In this document: positions 18,048 to 27,693 of the stretch, in pieces
Position numbering within the stretch: position 1 is the first letter of the stretch
Layout of the letters: every line of letters begins with the position of its first letter
Notes under the pieces: model-generated
What the model saw: only the letters and a program-made list of their open reading frames with translations
Told to the model about the DNA's origin: nothing
The model's database searches: none
Source: Saprospiraceae bacterium
Lineage (GTDB): Bacteria; Bacteroidota; Bacteroidia; Chitinophagales; Saprospiraceae
Direction: 5' to 3'
Length of the DNA: 64,000 nt
Assembly: GCA_016720635.1 (NCBI GenBank)
Contig: JADKKF010000024.1
Location: 124,001-188,000 of the forward strand
Position numbers and translations under genes: made by a program

Positions 18048-18672
18048 GTTTTTGCTTTTTGGTTTTAAAACTTTTCCTTTCCAAAGTTAACAAAAAATAG
18101 TCATTTTTTCTCAATTATTGTGGTTAAATTTTTTAATCTAAAACAAAATTTCTAGTAGATAATTACAATAAATAACAATAAAATTAAACGTTTGGACAGA
18201 ATTAAATAAAACCATCCATATTATATTTCGCACCTACACAATACTGCAAAACATCGAAACACACTTAACCAAACTAGAACATATCGAATACCGCCATCGT
18301 TCCAATATCCGAAATATTGAAAATTATTGCCTTTTATCCTACTCAATACCAAAAATTTATTTACACTTTGTTCTGAAAATAAAATAACTCAAAGCAGCCC
18401 AGTTTTTGGTCCTCGAAAGGACTCTTTTTAATATTTTGCATTTTTAATCCTAATCCATTTTTTTTATTCTGATTTTTTGAGTTCCAGAGTAGCCATTAAA
18501 TACTTTAAATTCACTTTTCCACCATTTTTCATGTAATCGTTGACGCAATTCTATTTTTTTTAAACAATAAAAATAAAATTGTATTATACTTTTTATAGAT
18601 TGTATTTAAATCACCTTAAGAATTAAGAGCAGATTTTATTGTCAAATTGATTCTTTATATTTTCAGAAATCT
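18048..18672. other. Long AT-rich intergenic region with a terminator-like hairpin
   Basis: No supported gene in 625 bp between divergent ppk2 and the AraC-type gene. The one feature is a hairpin at 18409-18422 (GTCCT-CGAA-AGGAC) followed by TCTTTTT on the plus strand, which looks like the 3' end of a short transcript though no upstream ORF is present. Confidence 0.5.
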
Positions 18673-19398
18673 TTGTACCAGCGGATTACATATTCCAAAA
18701 AATACATTACGACCCATGTTGACAACAAGATGGTTCTTTCGTATTTTGGTGAAAACGTCCAATTAATAGTTCATTTTCAAAGTCAAGAAAATCTAGGATC
18801 GGAATTTTCAGACGGAGGTGCATACATTCTAAATTTTCAATACAATATCGATTATCTTAAATCATTCGGCGCAACTATTTTTCAACAAGGGGATATTTTT
18901 CTCAAAGACATATGTTGTGCTTCCCAAATGATCATCCTTGACCTCTTAAATTCTAAACTAGAGGATGGTCTAGCGAATATTTTTATGGAGAGTAAAGCAT
19001 TAGAATTACTCGTGTTGTCTATCAAATGTGAGGTTGAATCGCTAGACAAATGTTACAATTGTAAATTTTTGAATAATCCATACGAGAAGGAAAAAATATT
19101 TCAGGCAAAAGAAATATTACTCAGCAATCTATCCAATCCCCCAATCATTTCTGAACTAGCAAAAATGGTCGGCATGAACCAATGTTACCTAAAAAAAGGC
19201 TTTAAAGACATTTTCCAATGCACAATATTTAGTTTTGTACAAGAGCAAAGAATCTCCAAAGCAAAATTACTCTTAGCCCAAACCGATTCCTCCATTGGTG
19301 AGATAGCCGAACTCGTAGGCTTTTCTAACACAAGCAATTTTACCAACTCTTTCAAGGCTTTCACTGGGATCTCACCAAGTAATAGCCGAAATAATTAA
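18673..19398 (+). CDS. AraC-family transcriptional regulator
   Basis: A 241-residue regulator. The C-terminal ~100 residues form a double helix-turn-helix AraC domain (NPPIISELAKMVGMNQCYLKKGFKDIF and SSIGEIAELVGFSNTSNFTNSFKAFTGISPS). The N-terminal part is a divergent sensing domain. The frame opens at about 18610 without any ATG; TTG at 18673 gives a sensible start, while ATG at 18731 would drop 19 residues. The FecA-like TonB receptor gene follows 95 bp downstream on the same strand, the usual arrangement for AraC regulators of siderophore uptake, so iron-responsive control of the receptor is likely (inference). Confidence 0.85.
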   Translation: MYQRITYSKKYITTHVDNKMVLSYFGENVQLIVHFQSQENLGSEFSDGGAYILNFQYNIDYLKSFGATIFQQGDIFLKDICCASQMIILDLLNSKLEDGLANIFMESKALELLVLSIKCEVESLDKCYNCKFLNNPYEKEKIFQAKEILLSNLSNPPIISELAKMVGMNQCYLKKGFKDIFQCTIFSFVQEQRISKAKLLLAQTDSSIGEIAELVGFSNTSNFTNSFKAFTGISPSNSRNN

Positions 19399-19493
19399 TT
19401 CCCTTTTTCACAATTTAATTTTCTTATCTCACAAACCCTTGCAAGTTTATCTAAATAGCTTTGCACTCGATTTTTAAATAAAAAAAACTAAAA

Positions 19494-21719
19494 ATGTCTA
19501 ATCGTTATATAAAAATTATTTTGTTTGTATTGGTAATAAATAGCTTAAATGCACAAGAACCTAGCCTTAATCAGACCCTTGATTCAGTCTTTATAAAAAA
19601 CGAAATCAATCGACCTTATTGGATGGAGTCCGTGTCAGGGACCGTTATTTATTCTGGTAAAAAAAATGAAACCATACAGCTATCGCAAACTGGCGCAAAT
19701 CTAGTGAACAACAGCGCCAGGCAGATTTTCGCGAAGGTGCCTGGGATCTCCGTTTGGGAAAACGACGGTTCTGGTACCCAAATGAATGTCGCAGCTAGAG
19801 GATTGAGCCCTAATAGAAGTTGGGAATTTAATACTCGTCAAAACGGCTATGACATTTCTAGCGATGTATTCGGATATCCTGAAGCATATTATAATCCTCC
19901 TATGGAGGCTGTTGAAAAAATCCAAATCATCAGAGGCGGTGCATCTTTGCAATTTGGTCCTCAATTTGGTGGACTTTTGAATTATATTCTGAAAAGAGAT
20001 TACATCACCAAGCCCATCGTTTTCCGATCACAAAATTCTATCGGGAGCTATGGGCTTTTTAGTACTTTCAATTCTGTAGCTGGCAAATTTAAAAAATTTG
20101 ATTACAAAGTCTATAATCACTATCGCAAAGGTGATGGGTGGAGAGAAAATGGAAAATATGAGGTCATAAATACACATGCCATGGTCAGATATACCATTTC
20201 GCCCTTCACCAGTATTTCTGCTGAATACACCAACATGGGCTACAAAATACAACAATCAGGAGGTCTAACCGACAAGCAATTTCTAGAAGATTCGAAACAA
20301 TCCTTTCGCTCAAGAAATTGGTTCAGTACGCCGTGGAATTTGGGTTCTATCCACTTAGAAAGCAAAATCAATAATTGGAATACAGATCTGAATATTTTTG
20401 GATTAATTGCTCAAAGAAACAGCATCGGTTTCGTCGCCGCAGCTAATATTCTAGATACCATCAATAATTCGATAGGTGATTATAACCCCCGCCAATTGGA
20501 CAATGATAAATACAAAAACCTTGGTCTTGAATGGAGAAATAACATCAAATATGATCTTGGGAAACAAACACAAAGGCTATCTTTTGGATTAAGAGCTTAC
20601 CAGTCTGATATGAACAGAAGATTGAAAGGCAAAGGCGATACAGGTAACGACTTTAACAAGGATCTCCAAGGGCTTAAGTATCTCACAGACTTAAACTTTT
20701 CAACAAAAAATGCCGCTTTATTTTTAGAAAATCAGTTTCAAATCACCGATCATTTTAGTGTAGTGCCAGGCTTGAGATTTGAATACATACAATCCAAAGG
20801 TTCAGGAAGGATAAATATTGTTAACAATCAAGAAATAAATTCAGACTTGAACACCATAGAGCGCAAGGTTCTTCTAGCAGGCTTAGGACTCGATTACAAG
20901 CTTAATGATATGAGTTTTTATGCCAATGTATCTCAGGCATTTAGACCCGTCCTTTTTTCCGAACTAATCCCTTCTGCTACGACTGACGTAATAGATCCTG
21001 ACCTAAAAGATGCTACTGGGTATAATGCAGACTTGGGTTTTAGGGGTGTTTTAAAAAACTGGCTTACATGGGATATCAGCGCATTTTATATTCAGTATAA
21101 CAACAAGATTGGCAATATTTCCAAATATACAAATGACGATCCAAGTAAAAGCACTTATTTATTTAGGACAAATCTTGGTCAAACGAATCACAAAGGAATC
21201 GAAACATTCATCGAACTTAACATTTCGAATGTTTTCAATTTCCCAATAAAATTTGGTAACCTAAAAGCCTTTACTAGCATGGCATTCATCGATGCAAGGT
21301 ATAAGGATTTTAAGATAACTACCACTGCAGGCTCAGCACCAAATACCACCATCAATTATACCAATTTAGCTGATAAAAAGGTAGAAAATGCGCCTAGCCA
21401 AATTCATTTAATCGGAATAAATTACGATTTAAAAGGTTTATCTCTAACATTGCAAACAAAAATAACCAGCAGCGTATTTAGCGATGCAAATAATACCGAA
21501 TCTCCTAATTCAGCTGCTACCATTGGCAAAATCAATGGATACAATCTTTGGGATTTTTCCATAAAATATCGTCTCAACAAGCGTTTTGACTTCCAATTCA
21601 ACCTAAACAATATCGGCAATATAAAATATGCTACAAGGAGAGCTGGTGGCTATCCCGGGCCTGGTCTAATACCTGGGGAGGGCCGTACATTTAATTTTGG
21701 TTTTGGGGTCGAAATTTAG
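19494..21719 (+). CDS. TonB-dependent outer-membrane receptor, FecA-like
   Basis: A 741-residue outer-membrane receptor. After a signal peptide (IILFVLVINSLNAQ) the plug domain carries NNSARQIFAKVPGISVWENDG, NVAARGLSPNRSWEF, VEKIQIIRGGASLQFGPQFGGLLNY, and the remainder is a 22-strand-type beta barrel ending in an aromatic-rich strand (GRTFNFGFGVEI). The plug matches the ferric dicitrate/siderophore class rather than SusC: there is no N-terminal carboxypeptidase-like domain. It imports an iron complex with energy from TonB. The AraC gene just upstream probably regulates it. No iron box was recognised in the 95-bp gap. Confidence 0.9.
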   Translation: MSNRYIKIILFVLVINSLNAQEPSLNQTLDSVFIKNEINRPYWMESVSGTVIYSGKKNETIQLSQTGANLVNNSARQIFAKVPGISVWENDGSGTQMNVAARGLSPNRSWEFNTRQNGYDISSDVFGYPEAYYNPPMEAVEKIQIIRGGASLQFGPQFGGLLNYILKRDYITKPIVFRSQNSIGSYGLFSTFNSVAGKFKKFDYKVYNHYRKGDGWRENGKYEVINTHAMVRYTISPFTSISAEYTNMGYKIQQSGGLTDKQFLEDSKQSFRSRNWFSTPWNLGSIHLESKINNWNTDLNIFGLIAQRNSIGFVAAANILDTINNSIGDYNPRQLDNDKYKNLGLEWRNNIKYDLGKQTQRLSFGLRAYQSDMNRRLKGKGDTGNDFNKDLQGLKYLTDLNFSTKNAALFLENQFQITDHFSVVPGLRFEYIQSKGSGRINIVNNQEINSDLNTIERKVLLAGLGLDYKLNDMSFYANVSQAFRPVLFSELIPSATTDVIDPDLKDATGYNADLGFRGVLKNWLTWDISAFYIQYNNKIGNISKYTNDDPSKSTYLFRTNLGQTNHKGIETFIELNISNVFNFPIKFGNLKAFTSMAFIDARYKDFKITTTAGSAPNTTINYTNLADKKVENAPSQIHLIGINYDLKGLSLTLQTKITSSVFSDANNTESPNSAATIGKINGYNLWDFSIKYRLNKRFDFQFNLNNIGNIKYATRRAGGYPGPGLIPGEGRTFNFGFGVEI

Positions 21720-21724
21720 GGCAA

Positions 21725-24037
21725 TTATCTGACAATGGCGATTTTTGTTACCATCGACGGTGCTTCATCAACGCTAGATGTGTCAGTACAAAATACTAGA
21801 TAAACTCCTGATGAAACTTTTCTGCCAGAAAAATCCGTAGTGTCCCATAATGCTTGTCCCCCTAATGCGGCTGTCTCAAACACCAATTCACCATTGATGT
21901 CAGTGATTTTTACATTGGCATCTCTGGTTAATCCCTTGATGGCTACCAAACCTGAATATTCTGGGCGGACGGGATTGGGAAATGCAAAAACAGTTTCTTT
22001 CTTTAGTTCAGATACGCCCAAAGATGCCTCGCCTCGATAGGAGCAGATACCCTTGCTCGTGCCTATATAAACGGTACCATCACTATCAGATATATGTATG
22101 GTGCTGATTACATCGTCTAACAATGGGGAGTTTGAAGCTGTAAAATGATGAATTGGATCTTCGCCCGAAGGAGATTGAACAAAAACGCCATTTGTTGTAC
22201 CGATCCATTTCCGATTTGCGCCATCTATGGCTATACATTTTATATTTTGTTCTTTTAATAAAATGGCTCCAATACCGTTTTGAGATATGATACGTTCTGT
22301 GCCCTTACATTCAGAGTTAAAGGCACCAGATCCACATTCGAATATGGCAATTCCTTCTGTCGTCCCAGCCCAGACATCACCCTCCAAATCCACCGCCAAA
22401 CAATTGACATATTGCGTTGGCAAGATCGAATTCGAAGTGTTTATCAATCGATACCTATCGTCCGATTCATCATCGATATTCTTGCCTTCATCGAACAATA
22501 AAATACCGCCATTCACCCCCCTGACCACAAACCATTTGAAATTGTTATTATCGACAACTACTTGAGAAAGAGCCGTCAATCCTATTCCTCCAAAATTTTT
22601 CCAACCTCCCTTGTCTTTTAGCACGCTAATGGGCCTAGATCCGAAAAAATTTGCAATCCAAAGGTTGTTGTTTTTATCAAAGGCCAATCCACTTATTCTT
22701 ACCCTTTGCGTGTCTCCTTGAGTCCCTTGAAGACTGCTGTTGTGGGTATTGTATAGAGTGATGTTATCCCCATCTTTCTCGATTATTCCTTCATAATAGG
22801 TGCCTATATACAGCTTATTAGTCCTAGGTTTTTTTTCGACTTGATAAAAATCCCTGATATCTTGATCCGCTATGGCCTGATTGGTATATTTATTCAATTC
22901 TTTCCAAGTGCCATCTTCCCTGTATATAAGGCCATCTTCACGAAACAAATAAGATTCTGAATTGTCCACACCTCCTGCAGCAATATACAGATTCTTTCCT
23001 ATGCTTTCGATATCGGTGGAATAGAAGGTCCTAGGGGAATTAAATACTTTTGGATGGCATCCCTCTCCAAGCGTATTTTCCACTCGATAACCTTTGCCTT
23101 GGTCGGCATACCATATTCGCGAGGATTCATCTATCAACGCATAATCACAGGTTTTCACACAGTCCCAACCTTGATTTCCTACAAACGATCTATCTGCATT
23201 GTAAACCTCAACCGTACCATCACAATAGTTAGGACGACAAGACCAACCTACCAATACTTTAGGTTTTTCACTATTGATAAATTTCACATAACGGCCTGCA
23301 AAATTCTTGAACACAGTAAAACGATCTCCTTCAAAAATGTATAACGAGTTATCACCTCCTACCAATAAACCACCACCGAGTTTACCGAGACTGAATGGCT
23401 TAAAGTTGATAGGAATCCCAGTAAGCTGATCCCAATATCTCCAAATCGAGAAATCCGCAGGATTGCTATTTTGAGGTATCGAATATAAGCCTCCATCAGT
23501 GGCTACAAAGTATTGGTTTTCATAAATTGCAATATCGCGAACGGCAAAATTTTGGACCGATGTAAATCCAAAAGTCCGAGTTTTCAAATCTATTTGAACT
23601 AGGCCAAATCCCGCACAGAGGTATAAATTACCATCATAAACCCTAGCGCGATGGATTGTTTTGTCCCCTTGAATTGTCGTATTGTTCTTAATGTTGGGAA
23701 GATTATAAACAATATCATCCTTTATGATGTCGATGGATGAATTTTCATAAACAATGACCAAAGATTTGGAATTTTGATCATACACTATCGACTGGATACC
23801 TACCTCAGTTAAGCCATCTGTTTTGTCATAAAAATCAACCTCATTCGTAGTTTTGTCAACAGTAAAAATACTCAATTGCGTGGCATAATAAACTTTAGTA
23901 TCGCTTTGGGTTACAATATTCCCTTCTCTATATGGCAGATAGGTCTCCCAAGAACCAATTGGCAAATCATTTTGTCCAAAAACATGGCTTATCAAAAGGG
24001 TAAAAAAAACAACAAAGACTTGCTTCATATCAGTCAT
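21725..24037 (-). CDS. porZ: Type IX secretion system protein PorZ
   Basis: The 770-residue protein has a signal peptide (VFVVFFTLLISHVFGQ), then beta-propeller blades like those of two-component-regulator propellers (repeated motifs such as IWIANFFGSRPISVL, VWAGTTEGIAIF, KWIGTTNGVFV, VYIGTSKGICSY), and a C-terminal beta-sandwich (FAFPNPVRPEYSG...WDTTDFSGRKVSSGVYLV) of the type IX sorting-domain fold. The beginning, DLPIGSWETYLPYREGN, is typical of PorZ, which works with PorU, PorV and PorQ in the outer-membrane attachment complex. Start may be at the second Met (24028). It is convergent with the FecA-like gene, with only 5 bp between. Confidence 0.85.
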   Translation of the reverse strand: MTDMKQVFVVFFTLLISHVFGQNDLPIGSWETYLPYREGNIVTQSDTKVYYATQLSIFTVDKTTNEVDFYDKTDGLTEVGIQSIVYDQNSKSLVIVYENSSIDIIKDDIVYNLPNIKNNTTIQGDKTIHRARVYDGNLYLCAGFGLVQIDLKTRTFGFTSVQNFAVRDIAIYENQYFVATDGGLYSIPQNSNPADFSIWRYWDQLTGIPINFKPFSLGKLGGGLLVGGDNSLYIFEGDRFTVFKNFAGRYVKFINSEKPKVLVGWSCRPNYCDGTVEVYNADRSFVGNQGWDCVKTCDYALIDESSRIWYADQGKGYRVENTLGEGCHPKVFNSPRTFYSTDIESIGKNLYIAAGGVDNSESYLFREDGLIYREDGTWKELNKYTNQAIADQDIRDFYQVEKKPRTNKLYIGTYYEGIIEKDGDNITLYNTHNSSLQGTQGDTQRVRISGLAFDKNNNLWIANFFGSRPISVLKDKGGWKNFGGIGLTALSQVVVDNNNFKWFVVRGVNGGILLFDEGKNIDDESDDRYRLINTSNSILPTQYVNCLAVDLEGDVWAGTTEGIAIFECGSGAFNSECKGTERIISQNGIGAILLKEQNIKCIAIDGANRKWIGTTNGVFVQSPSGEDPIHHFTASNSPLLDDVISTIHISDSDGTVYIGTSKGICSYRGEASLGVSELKKETVFAFPNPVRPEYSGLVAIKGLTRDANVKITDINGELVFETAALGGQALWDTTDFSGRKVSSGVYLVFCTDTSSVDEAPSMVTKIAIVR

Positions 24038-24100
24038 TAATATTTAAAATCATAAATGCTAAACCAAATTTTATTGGATAAAATTTTCCTTACAAGAATA

Positions 24101-24748
24101 TTAACAATGTTTGAGCTTTTTAATGGCTTCCAATGGATTTTCATTGGAAAAAACACTACTACCTGCCACCAACACATTCGCTCCGCAGTCGATTAACTTC
24201 CTCGCATTTTGTTGATCCACTCCCCCATCTATTTCGATCAAAAGCCCTGGATTCACTTGTTTAGAAATTTCTACTAATGCTTTGATTTTATTGTAGGTAT
24301 TTGCGATAAATTTTTGTCCACCAAATCCAGGATTGACAGACATAACACATACCAAATCGATATCCCCTATTATATCCGTGAGATGCGATACTGGAGTGTG
24401 GGGATTAAGCGCAATTCCTGCCTTACAGCCTAGCTCTTTTATCTGATAAATAGTCCTATGTAAATGTGTACACGCTTCGTAATGCACAGAAATTAAATTA
24501 GCCCCTACTTTCGCAAATCTTTCCAAATATTTTTCAGGCTCGATGATCATAAGATGCACGTCCATAGGCTTTTTCGAGTATTTCTTGACTTGGTCCAATA
24601 CGGGAAATCCAAAGGATATATTGGGGACATAACGCCCATCCATGATATCAAGATGAAGCCAATCTGCCTCAGAGGTATTTACCATTTCTATTTCTTCCTT
24701 TAGTATGGAAAAGTCTGCTGCGAGCAATGACGGTGCGATAATATGCAT
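24101..24748 (-). CDS. rpe: Ribulose-phosphate 3-epimerase
   Basis: A 215-residue TIM-barrel enzyme (EC 5.1.3.1) that interconverts ribulose-5-phosphate and xylulose-5-phosphate. It shows IIAPSLLAADFSIL, the catalytic LHLDIMDGRYVPNISFG, VHLMIIEP, MSVNPGFGGQKFI for phosphate binding and IEIDGGVDQQNA. Length is standard. The neighbouring exonuclease gene ends 20 bp upstream on the same strand, so the two are likely co-transcribed. It complements the transketolase pair at 1.5-3.4 kb. Confidence 0.95.
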   Translation of the reverse strand: MHIIAPSLLAADFSILKEEIEMVNTSEADWLHLDIMDGRYVPNISFGFPVLDQVKKYSKKPMDVHLMIIEPEKYLERFAKVGANLISVHYEACTHLHRTIYQIKELGCKAGIALNPHTPVSHLTDIIGDIDLVCVMSVNPGFGGQKFIANTYNKIKALVEISKQVNPGLLIEIDGGVDQQNARKLIDCGANVLVAGSSVFSNENPLEAIKKLKHC

Positions 24749-24768
24749 AAATTTAATCTCTTATTGGT

Positions 24769-25523
24769 TTAAAATTGGGTCATTTCTATCTGGTCTTCGC
24801 CCAAAAGTTTTTGATTCTGAAGCCGTAAAAACAATTGAACCAACACCAAAACATCTCGTTCACAGTATTTTGCAATCCGCTTCAAATCATTTTCTTCATA
24901 AAATACTCCTCCTACTTGGCTACCGTCTATATCGGACTTAGAGGATTCGATACCTAGCACCGAAGCCAACAAATCCAAGGACGTAAAACTCTTGTAGTCG
25001 CCGAATTTCCACCACTCCAAGGTGTCAAGAAGATGCTTAGATTCCCATGGCTTTTTACCTGCTAAGTCTAGGATTTTTGGTACATCCATACCATTGATAA
25101 TCAATCTCCTACATATATATGGAATGTCAAATTCTTTAATATTGTGTCCTAGCAAATACTGATTGGTTGGGTTATTAAAATATTTCTCCAATAGCTCATT
25201 AAACTGTGCCAGAATCTCCGTTTCCGTCTCCGAATAAAAGGATTTAATTTTGGTTTTTAATACGCCGTTTTCATCCTTGTATAAATACCCCATAGATATA
25301 CAAACGATTCGACCAAATTCGGCATATATTCCTGCTTTTTCTGAATATAGTTTCTCATAAAGTTCTTCTCCTAATGCCTCTGCATCCCCTTGGGTTGACC
25401 ACGCTTTACATTTTCTTTGCCAATGGTATTGCAAGTTTGAAGGCAGTTCATTATAATATCTTGTCGAACTTACCGTTTCTATATCAAAAAATAATATTTT
25501 TTAAAGTCAATATTATCGAACAT
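24769..25523 (-). CDS. PolB-type 3'-5' exonuclease (frameshifted near the start)
   Basis: A DEDD-fold exonuclease related to the exonuclease domain of DNA polymerase B (DNA_pol_B_exo2 type). The ExoI motif FFDIETVS, the ExoII stretch GHNIKEFDIPYICRR and the ExoIII motif YCERDVLVL are all present. The frame breaks at the T6 run 25497-25502 (plus-strand view): one missing base there separates MFDNIDFKK from the rest. Restoring it gives 251 residues starting at the ATG at 25523, with the essential Asp-Glu pair of ExoI intact. Without it the longest frame begins at a TTG at 25434 and lacks ExoI. It precedes rpe. Confidence 0.8.
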
Positions 25524-25606
25524 AGATTCAATTTGAAAAAAATTTCTAATAAATTGTAAATGTAGTAAATAATACAGTAATTTTACCCCTTAAAATACCC
25601 CTTAAT

Positions 25607-26584
25607 ATGGAAGAAAATAAAAACTCGAATTTTAAAACGGTTGCCATCATTGCGCTGTTAAGTTTATTAGGATTGAACATTTATCAATACATGGATGGAT
25701 CTTCCAAGTCCACTACCATTGATACTCAATCAGCTCAACTTGTTGAATCGAAAAAACTTTCCGATGACCTTGACGTTCAGTTCAAGCAAGCTATGGCCGA
25801 CCTCGATGCTCAAAAAACCACCAATACCGAATTAAACCAATTGATCGAAACTCAGAAAGCTGATCTTGAAAAGCAAAGAAGTCAGATTTCAAATCTTATC
25901 ACCATCAAGAAAGATTATGGTTCTGCCAAAGCCCAATTGGCCAAGTTGAAAGACCAAGTAAATGTTTATCTTGGTGAGATTACCGAACTTAAAAAGAAAA
26001 ACGAGGAACTTACGGCTTCCAATACTCAACTATCAAAGGAAAATCAAGATCTTAATACGGAAGTTGTCACTGCTAGATCTGCCAATCAAGACTTGACAGC
26101 TCAGAAAAAAGCCATCGAGGACGAAAAATCTCGTATCGAAGAGGAAAGAAAAAACCTTAAGAAAAAGGTTACAAAAGCTTCTGCTATAGCTGTTTCTGAT
26201 GTAGTTGTGACTGGATTCAAAGTTCGTGAAAGTGGCAAAGAAAGCAAAAAACGAAATGCTGAAAACATCGATCGCCTTAAGATTTGTTTCAAACTACTCA
26301 AGAACAGTGTGACTGAAGCTGGTACCGAAACATTTCACTTTAGAATCCTTAATCCTCAAGGTGAAATCATCGCTGTTGAAGACCAAGGATCAGGTGTAGT
26401 GGTTAACAATGATACAAATGACCAAATGAGATATACGTGTGCTAAAGAAATTTCTTATCAAAACCAAGAAGTTTCTGATTGTACAGTTTGGAACAAAAAC
26501 AATCCATTCTCCCCTGGTGTTTACGAAGTAGAAGTTTATAACAAAGGTTATCTAGTAGGAAAAGGTAATTTTAAACTTAAATAA
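25607..26584 (+). CDS. Membrane-anchored coiled-coil protein
   Basis: A 325-residue protein with a single N-terminal membrane segment (TVAIIALLSLLGLNIYQYM), a long heptad-rich coiled coil over about residues 45-195 (many K/E/Q/L, ending EEERKNLKKKV), and a C-terminal beta-rich domain of about 125 residues (VTGFKVRESGKESKKRNAENIDRL..., FHFRILNPQGEII, SPGVYEVEVYNKGYLVGKG). It should sit in the inner membrane with the coiled coil in the periplasm. Similar proteins occur in Bacteroidota, unnamed. A role as a scaffold is inference. A strong terminator follows. Confidence 0.75.
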   Translation: MEENKNSNFKTVAIIALLSLLGLNIYQYMDGSSKSTTIDTQSAQLVESKKLSDDLDVQFKQAMADLDAQKTTNTELNQLIETQKADLEKQRSQISNLITIKKDYGSAKAQLAKLKDQVNVYLGEITELKKKNEELTASNTQLSKENQDLNTEVVTARSANQDLTAQKKAIEDEKSRIEEERKNLKKKVTKASAIAVSDVVVTGFKVRESGKESKKRNAENIDRLKICFKLLKNSVTEAGTETFHFRILNPQGEIIAVEDQGSGVVVNNDTNDQMRYTCAKEISYQNQEVSDCTVWNKNNPFSPGVYEVEVYNKGYLVGKGNFKLK

Positions 26585-26613
26585 GTTTTGTGTTTTCATG
26601 GTGTAATTTTTTT

Positions 26614-26648
26614 GGGGAGTCCTTCTACTCAGGAGGCTCCCTTTTTTT
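26614..26648 (+). terminator. Intrinsic terminator after the coiled-coil gene
   Basis: GGGGAGTCCT and AGGAGGCTCCC form a GC-rich stem with a 7-nt loop, followed by seven T, 29 bp after the stop. Confidence 0.8.
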
Positions 26649-26675
26649 ATTTTACTTGATATAGGATTGCCACTG

Positions 26676-27161
26676 ATGGATAACAAAGAAATAAATAGCG
26701 ATTTTATAAATCCAATCCACGAAGATAAAGTAGCCGAAAATCCTGGATTGCTACCCTACGCCCATCACGTTGGCTCTGGCCTTATCAAACCTCTAGACAA
26801 GGGACGTGTCAAAGGCCTTGCCATGGCGGCCATGTATGAACAGACAGATCTTCAATTGCTCCAGCTCAAGCAACAAATGGATACCCTCGTAGATCAAGCA
26901 AAAGCGATACATACAAAAATCGGTCTTTCAGAAAAAATTTACCAAGCATCCATGGGATTCAAACCCGTTTTTGGCAAGACTTATTACCTTTACAGAAGGT
27001 CCTCTGGCGAGAATATCCTATCCATGGTGAGCCCCAAGGAATGGGGAAATTCCATACCTTACGAATACCTAGCCACCGTAAAATTATTAGCTGACCACAC
27101 GTGGGATATTGAAGACGGTCAAATAGAACTAATCACCCCATTTTCCGACATTTCAAAATAA
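26676..27161 (+). CDS. DUF2452 family protein
   Basis: A 161-residue protein counted from the ATG at 26676; the TTG three codons upstream is unlikely. Recognised as DUF2452: NPIHEDKVAENPGLLPYAHHVGS, a helix (LKQQMDTLVDQAKAIHTKI), then FKPVFGKTYYLYRR, NILSMVSPKEWG and HTWDIEDGQIEL. No function is established for the family; it is cytosolic by sequence. It starts 35 bp after a terminator and ends 8 bp before gldH, so the pair is probably one transcript. Confidence 0.75.
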   Translation: MDNKEINSDFINPIHEDKVAENPGLLPYAHHVGSGLIKPLDKGRVKGLAMAAMYEQTDLQLLQLKQQMDTLVDQAKAIHTKIGLSEKIYQASMGFKPVFGKTYYLYRRSSGENILSMVSPKEWGNSIPYEYLATVKLLADHTWDIEDGQIELITPFSDISK

Positions 27162-27169
27162 ATATCTCG

Positions 27170-27676
27170 ATGAAAAATTGGATACACAATTGCAAAATTT
27201 TGGGCTTTATCATCGCTTCTTTATTGACATTTGGTGCTTGTCAGGATGGTGTGCTTTACGAAAAAACACAAGAGATCCACAATGGAATCTGGTCCTACAA
27301 AGATACGCTGGCTTTTGCATTCACTCCCCCCGATACCACCACGAGATATGACATTTCACTCAATATTACCCATACTGGCGCCTATCCCAATCAGAATATT
27401 TACACCAAAGTCCATACCATTTATCCAGACAAGTCCCGAAAAACACAGATTCTTTCTTTTGATCTCGCCGAAAATAGTGGCGCATGGTATGGCACAAAGT
27501 CTTGGTTTTCTGATACTTATACCTGTGAGTACTTAATGCAAAAAGGTATCTTTTTTCCATCAAGGGGCACCTACGGTATGGTCATCGAACAATACTCCCG
27601 TAAGTCCGAATTAAAAAACATTAACGCGGTAGAAGTTATCGTCGAAAAGAGCATTCCCTCTAAAGAAACCAAATAA
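27170..27676 (+). CDS. gldH: Gliding motility lipoprotein GldH
   Basis: A 168-residue lipoprotein with the lipobox LLTFGAC (Cys24). The rest matches GldH: VLYEKTQEIHNGIWSYKDTLAFAF, TRYDISLNITHTGAYPNQNIY and YGMVIEQYSRKSELKNI. In Flavobacterium johnsoniae GldH is required for gliding and for stability of other gliding lipoproteins. It is the third gliding-related locus of this window, apart from porZ and the 43-51 kb block. It follows DUF2452 by 8 bp. A copy of the intergenic repeat family begins 17 bp after the stop. Confidence 0.87.
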   Translation: MKNWIHNCKILGFIIASLLTFGACQDGVLYEKTQEIHNGIWSYKDTLAFAFTPPDTTTRYDISLNITHTGAYPNQNIYTKVHTIYPDKSRKTQILSFDLAENSGAWYGTKSWFSDTYTCEYLMQKGIFFPSRGTYGMVIEQYSRKSELKNINAVEVIVEKSIPSKETK

Positions 27677-27693
27677 TATTTTAGTTTTAATTT

